Source: Polytrichum commune
Taxonomy: Eukaryota; Streptophyta; Polytrichopsida; Polytrichales; Polytrichaceae
Reading direction: 5' to 3'
Length of the DNA stretch: 64,000 bases
NCBI GenBank assembly: GCA_950295325.1
Contig: OX485803.1
Coordinates: forward strand, 54,201,554-54,265,553
Positions 59,136-64,000 of this stretch are shown here, piece by piece; position 1 is the first letter of the stretch; each line of letters begins with the position of its first letter. Below the pieces are notes generated by a model. The model was not told the DNA's origin, ran no database searches, and saw nothing but the letters and a program-made list of their open reading frames with translations. The translations under genes and the position numbers were made by a program.

Positions 59136-61845
59136 TTCTTTTGTGTGAACTGATATGGAGACCTCTTTCCAACGGTGTGGCAATCTATGACATATTCTTT
59201 CTTTGAATATCTACCGAATCTTTTCTAGGGGGTCCGCATAAGTGAAATAGATGTGCAAACAAACATGGATGACTCATCCTAACCACATGTCCAATCACTA
59301 CAAGGATCCTTGGATTGAATCACTGTGCAATGCCAATGCCTATGAGGAGTCTGCAAAAATAATAAAAGATAATAATGTCAACGTTGTTGTATTTTTATGG
59401 TTGGTCACTGAGCTTGGAAATTGTGTCCCCAAAAACATCCCACAATGGTCATGTCAACATACATCTTGAATAAGCTATAAACAAGCCTATCAGGGGAGAT
59501 TCTTACCATCAAAACCTATTTTCAAATCTCATCACCTGCTTTAAATGATGTTGTATTCTTCAACTAAACTGTTTCGTTATCACAAAACAAGATTCCATCT
59601 TGTAGCACTTCTCATGCTCTATCCATAAACATCAAGCTCGTGTCCTCACTCTTAGCCATTTTGGGTGCGGTGGTCGTTCGAAGTCCGACTCCTCTTTTGT
59701 GTTGTATTTTTTATGTTTTCTCCCTCATTTCTTTAACTAAGGTCGCAAGAGTAGGCTCTTTGGATTTGCCTTTTTGACCTCTATCCATAGACACCGGGCT
59801 TGCGTCCGAACTCTTATCCCTTTGGGTGTGATGAGCATTCAAAGTGCAACTTCTCTTTATGTCATTTTTTGATGTTTTTTGCCTTGTCTATTGGACTAGC
59901 AAATGGGATCGGGCTCTTTAGATTCGCCTCCAACTCTCTCTATAGACACAACCTTGTTCTCTTACTTTCATTCATTTGGGTGCAATGATCATCCAAAGAG
60001 GAGCTTCCCTTCGTGTTGATTTTCAAAGTTTTGTCCCTCACATCTTGGGCTTAGAAAGTGAGGTTGGGCTCTTTGGATTCTCAATCTCAAGAGCTCTAAT
60101 TTGATACCTTAGCCATAACTAGAAGCGAAAGACTTAGAACATGGTTGGAAGTTTCATATAAAATTTAGAAAATGCATTCTCTAATTCCACCAAGACATTT
60201 TACCAATTCTTGTAAAGATTGGTTTTTTACACATTTGAAATTAATTTTTTTTGTAAACATTACAAAATATTGAGGCTTTGTTTGTAAAACATACAAGCTG
60301 CAATGGAAGGAGATGCGCACAAGCATTGGTTCTCAACCAATGCCCTAGAGTTACTATATACATCAGTGGTGATGGTTCTTGAAAACTGCAAAACCCACTA
60401 GAAATGTAGTGGACAAAACAAAGGATCCTTATCACAATGTTTCTACAATTATAAGCTACAAAAGTACTTACCCCAACCACTCTCCTTCAAGCTCAAATAC
60501 AAGGTACTTAGTAGGTTGGAAACAAACCTAATTTGGTTATTTATCCTAGTAAGAAACATATATCTGACCAACGTAAGATGGATTTAAGAAATGACACCTA
60601 AAATACACGTATTTAAAGAATAGTAGACTATAATTCGAATTTTGTTGAATATACTAGATTCAATAATCAACGTAACTGGAGGGGACCTACATGAACATTT
60701 AATAAACACTTTCACAAAGATAGATAGACAAATATGTTGACTTCTTGGGGAAACAAACATAAATGAAGAGTTTGTTCACCCGTGGACCATTACTACCTTT
60801 TGGTAGGAACTTTGATAATGAACAAGACATTCATACTGTCATACAACTAGGATTTAAGTACAACAACAAGTACAACTCTGGACACAAGACTTGCCCAAAA
60901 CTAATGATGAATCTGAGAGTATTTTTGGCACAATCCAGACATGCACATTGCAAAACAAATTATTTGGGCATAGTAACTAGAGGAACTTGATGAATTTTCC
61001 AATAAAAACATTCTTCAAGAAGCAACGTGGTCAAATCATACCTCTAAATGTGTATTCCTTAACAAATAACACCGTGTGCATGCATTTTAAACATGTTAAG
61101 ACAAGAGAAGTAGTCCACATCTAGGATTAGTGTTTGTCATTTCAATCGTACGTGCTACTGATAAAATGCACATATACAATTCCAACATGTCCAATATTTG
61201 TGCATAAGGCTAGATTTACTTAAGACATAACTGTACAAGCTATGGTAATTATGAGGAAACTTATGCTACAACCCCCACTTGAATATGCTAATCATCTTGT
61301 ACTTACAGTGTGTTTACTATACTCGGAGAAGGGGGACTAATAAAAAATCTCAACCATTTCAAAGTTGTCTACCTTATATCGTAACCTTTTTTAATCATGC
61401 CAACCTTGACCCTTACATTGTGTAGAGACATGTTGGTGTGGTTGAGAGCAAAGCTTGTTAATTTAAGATTTATAGAGAAAATAATATTTGTCAAGTGATG
61501 TATGACATAACATTACTCAACTGATTAGCTCTGTTCAACTGCCTTGACTTCAAATTCCAATGACTATATTTTAAGAAAATTTTGAGTCTTAATATTGTTG
61601 ATCATGTTTTCGTTCTTATGTTTTCAATTCATAGATGGATAAACAAATTCAAAATTGTGAAGTTTTTTTATCATAAATTCTATGCAAAATATGATTTAAT
61701 TTTGGATTTTCACAATTTTTGGTGGGGTGGTCTATAGATAATACATATAGGGAGGCTTCATTCCAATCTTGTTAGAATCCTTATCACAGAGGTTCATGGT
61801 TGTTCATTTGTTGTGCTCAAGTATATAACTTTCTATCACTATTGA
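59136..61845. other. AT-rich DNA with a diverged tandem repeat
   Basis: 59620-60090 contains three worn units of about 150-170 bp, each with TCTTTGGATT(T/C)GCC, CTCTATCCATAGACA-like and TTTGGGTG(C/T)(G/A)(G/A)TG.(T/G)C(A/G)TTC phrases. No supportable gene in this stretch. Confidence 0.45.
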
Positions 61846-62222
61846 GGGTGAGTTTCCATGTAGGCCACTCGCCCATTACATTCTAGATAATAATGGGTTG
61901 GAGGTGCTATAAGGACAAACCACCAACCACCCACATTCCGGTGGCCTACTAGAATGTGAAGGGTTATGGACATGGGCCGCTAGACTTCAATGCACTCACT
62001 AAAGTGCTTTTTAACCTCCAAGTGCCAGTCATTGAAGGATCAAAGACTGGTTTTAAGAGGAGGAGGAAGTTAGTAGGTGGGCCCGGATTTGAGTAGATGA
62101 AAGTACCTAGTTGACACATATGAACCCTACCCCATCATATTCTATCTACGTTTGGACGGGTTTGTCCTTATTCCCACTAGAATCCGAATGGGCGGGTGGC
62201 CACATAGAAACTCACCCTTATT
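61846..62222. mobile_element. MITE-like element with GGGTGAGTTTC ends
   Basis: The left end (GGGTGAGTTTCCATGTAGGC, then CGCCCATTA and TATAAGGACAAACC) matches the reverse complement of 62145-62222 over about 60 bp, with a 16-20-bp insertion in the left arm. About 375 bp, non-coding. The target duplication cannot be fixed by eye. Confidence 0.7.
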
Positions 62223-62348
62223 ACACTTTGGGAATTTTCGTGGTTGCTTTTACTGATGCCCTTCTGGCAACATGCCCAACATGGAAGGGTCGTGGACATA
62301 GAAACTTATGCCTTCTCAAAGTGATTGCCACAGTGTGCAAAATAAGCA

Positions 62349-62722
62349 CACTAAACATTGCATTTATTGTCACCAATTCTATTTGTCTTGCTCAATACCG
62401 ATTGTGAACCATCCGTGTGGTGTCACCAACACTAAATGTAGACCTATTATCTATCATTCCTTGTAAAAAGAAATTGGGCATTATAGACTCCCAATGCTGC
62501 ACTTATTGTCACTTACTAAGTAAATTTTCATCCAAATTTCAATCTTCCATGACAATATTTCAATACATAAATGTTAGGATGCTGAATATACTAAACCAAA
62601 AGAGGATGAACTAAAAGTAAGTTGGAATGATAGTACTTGTAAACTTATTCATTAGAAGTGTCATTAGAAAAGTTGCCGAAATGACATAAAATACCATATG
62701 ACACTAATTATAGTATTTAATG
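62349..62722 (+). mobile_element. MITE-like element family A, copy
   Basis: Starts CACTAAACATTGCATTTATT then GTCACCAATTCTATTTGTCT, ends ACACTAATTATAGTATTTAATG. 374 bp. A segment near 62560-62620 differs from other copies. Confidence 0.8.
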
Positions 62723-64000
62723 TAGTGTGTCTTCCCAACGATGAGCCTTTCACATTGTGCCAGGTTACAAGTTGTGGAAGTAGGTTTGGAATTGTGAGCA
62801 TGAGGTGTAGCACTAGAATTTACATGCAATGTTGTTTATTGATGCCCTTGCAACAATGGAATCGACATGGACGGTTCACACACACAAAAGCTTATGCAAA
62901 AATCTGCATGCAAAAAGTGGTTGTTACATCGTGTGGAACTCTGTTGTGCTACATTGGAAATTGTGGACCAAATAACCAACAAGAGGGAGAGTGGTAGACA
63001 CATGTCATGCACCTACTTGAGCTGGTTATTAACCATAACCAATCAATTTGAGAACGTAATATGAGAATTGTGGTTGATATCGTGTTTCCATGACTGAAGG
63101 ATTGCAACAAACATTGGTAACCTTTTTGATCTTGGATGAGCAACTATTTTAAGGAAGTTGCATGGTTGTTTTCACATATGCATGTCTTTCCTTTGGAAAT
63201 AATATGTCGCTTGCATGGAAAACTCACACATGTGAGAAGTTGATGTTGCGCCTTGTAGAAATATGTTGTGCCAGGCCGGGAGTTGTGAGCATTGTGGGAG
63301 ATAGTTGAAACGAAACTACAAATGGTATTTTTAAAGCATAACGGTGTATTTTACTTAGTAAAAGAAGTGTGGAGATTTCTCTTTTATTTTAAGTGCTCCA
63401 TGTTGCCACCTCATGTCAACCTTAGGGATCCCACTCGACATAAATATTCTAATTTATTATAAACAATGATATGTGCAAGTTCATAAGATTTTTGTTTTGA
63501 TTTGATGGAGGGTGTTGCTATGAAGTGCCAATAAAGCTCTTAGGAGACTTGGCCAAAGCAACAGCATTTTCTTGAAGGTAGTAGATTTAACGTATTTTCC
63601 ATGATGAACACATCGTAGGCCCTTCATGGACTTATGGTCTTTGGCCACAATAATTCGGTCTTTGACCACGACAATGGGATATTTGATCTTTATGGTCTTT
63701 GGCATCCCCCAAAACATATTCCATGCTTATGTCCACAAGCTCCCATTATTCTATAAAATAGCATCCCCAAAGTCCGAGGATGGGAGCATGTCTTTTGTTG
63801 AGCTCTAGGGAACAAATCCGAAAACGAGGTACTAGGGTTCCCAAACTTCTCATGAGAGAGAAACATGTAAGGTGGTGGGTAGTCGGAATAGACTCCACAG
63901 ATATCTATCTAGCAGGGAATGCCAAAGAGTGCTTGGGTATGAGAAAACTAAGTAGCATCATTGAAGGATACAATCTATCTACCTAATTGTGACAAGGTAC
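62723..64000. other. AT-rich DNA without genes
   Basis: Only short open frames without recognisable motifs. Nothing supportable. Confidence 0.4.

Noticed and set aside
61846-62222. Assigning this MITE to hAT or Mutator by its duplication
   Set aside because: No 8- or 9-bp direct repeat can be seen next to the ends.

Overview
The window looks like nuclear DNA of a large, repeat-rich eukaryotic genome, most likely a plant (streptophyte). There are no bacterial operons. The genes that can be followed have GT-AG introns of 70 to about 1,200 bp. An intron-bearing piece of a cytosolic-type aspartyl-tRNA synthetase gene is present. The mobile elements are PIF/Harbinger, pogo/Tigger, hAT-like and many small inverted-repeat (MITE-like) elements. 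I cannot name the species. Almost every recognisable gene belongs to a DNA transposon; I found no clearly intact host gene, no tRNA or rRNA gene and no LTR retrotransposon.

Region 1 (1217-12763) is the most interesting part. It behaves as one 11,547-bp DNA transposon: 26 bp of perfect terminal inverted repeat at each end, flanked on both sides by the 4-bp direct repeat ATAA. It carries two convergent genes, each with one intron of about 1.1 kb. On the + strand (exons 1952-2776 and 3955-5850) is a DDE-like transposase with a cysteine-rich domain. On the - strand (exons 12336-10839 and 9772-8970) is a coiled-coil protein with a RING-like Cys/His cluster. The transposase has two in-frame stops and the partner gene one, so this copy is probably dead. 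Between the genes lies a broken, intron-containing fragment of an aspartyl-tRNA synthetase gene (6383-7455), apparently a captured host gene segment.

Region 2 (12764-22680) is AT-rich repeat DNA: MITE-like elements, a dispersed family built on AACCGGTT motifs (family D), a 195-bp tandem duplication, and one unidentified exon-like ORF near 18.1-18.5 kb.

Region 3 (22681-30220) is a 7,540-bp PIF/Harbinger transposon with a TTA target duplication, imperfect inverted repeats and two convergent intact ORFs: a Myb/trihelix-like DNA-binding protein (24271-25341) and a DDE transposase (main exon 27100-25379). It is GC-rich against its flanks and may be autonomous.

Region 4 (30221-64000) is again AT-rich and full of decayed elements. 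It holds MITE-like families A, B and C (one copy nested inside another), a possible 3.4-kb element with inverted repeats at 34.05 and 37.49 kb, hAT-like transposase fragments (42.1-44.2 kb), a 179-bp x 4 tandem array (46.6-47.3 kb), and three pogo/Tigger derivatives. Two of these are complete with TA duplications: 51761-52323, which sits inside a family D repeat, and 57554-59133, which carries a truncated, frameshifted transposase.
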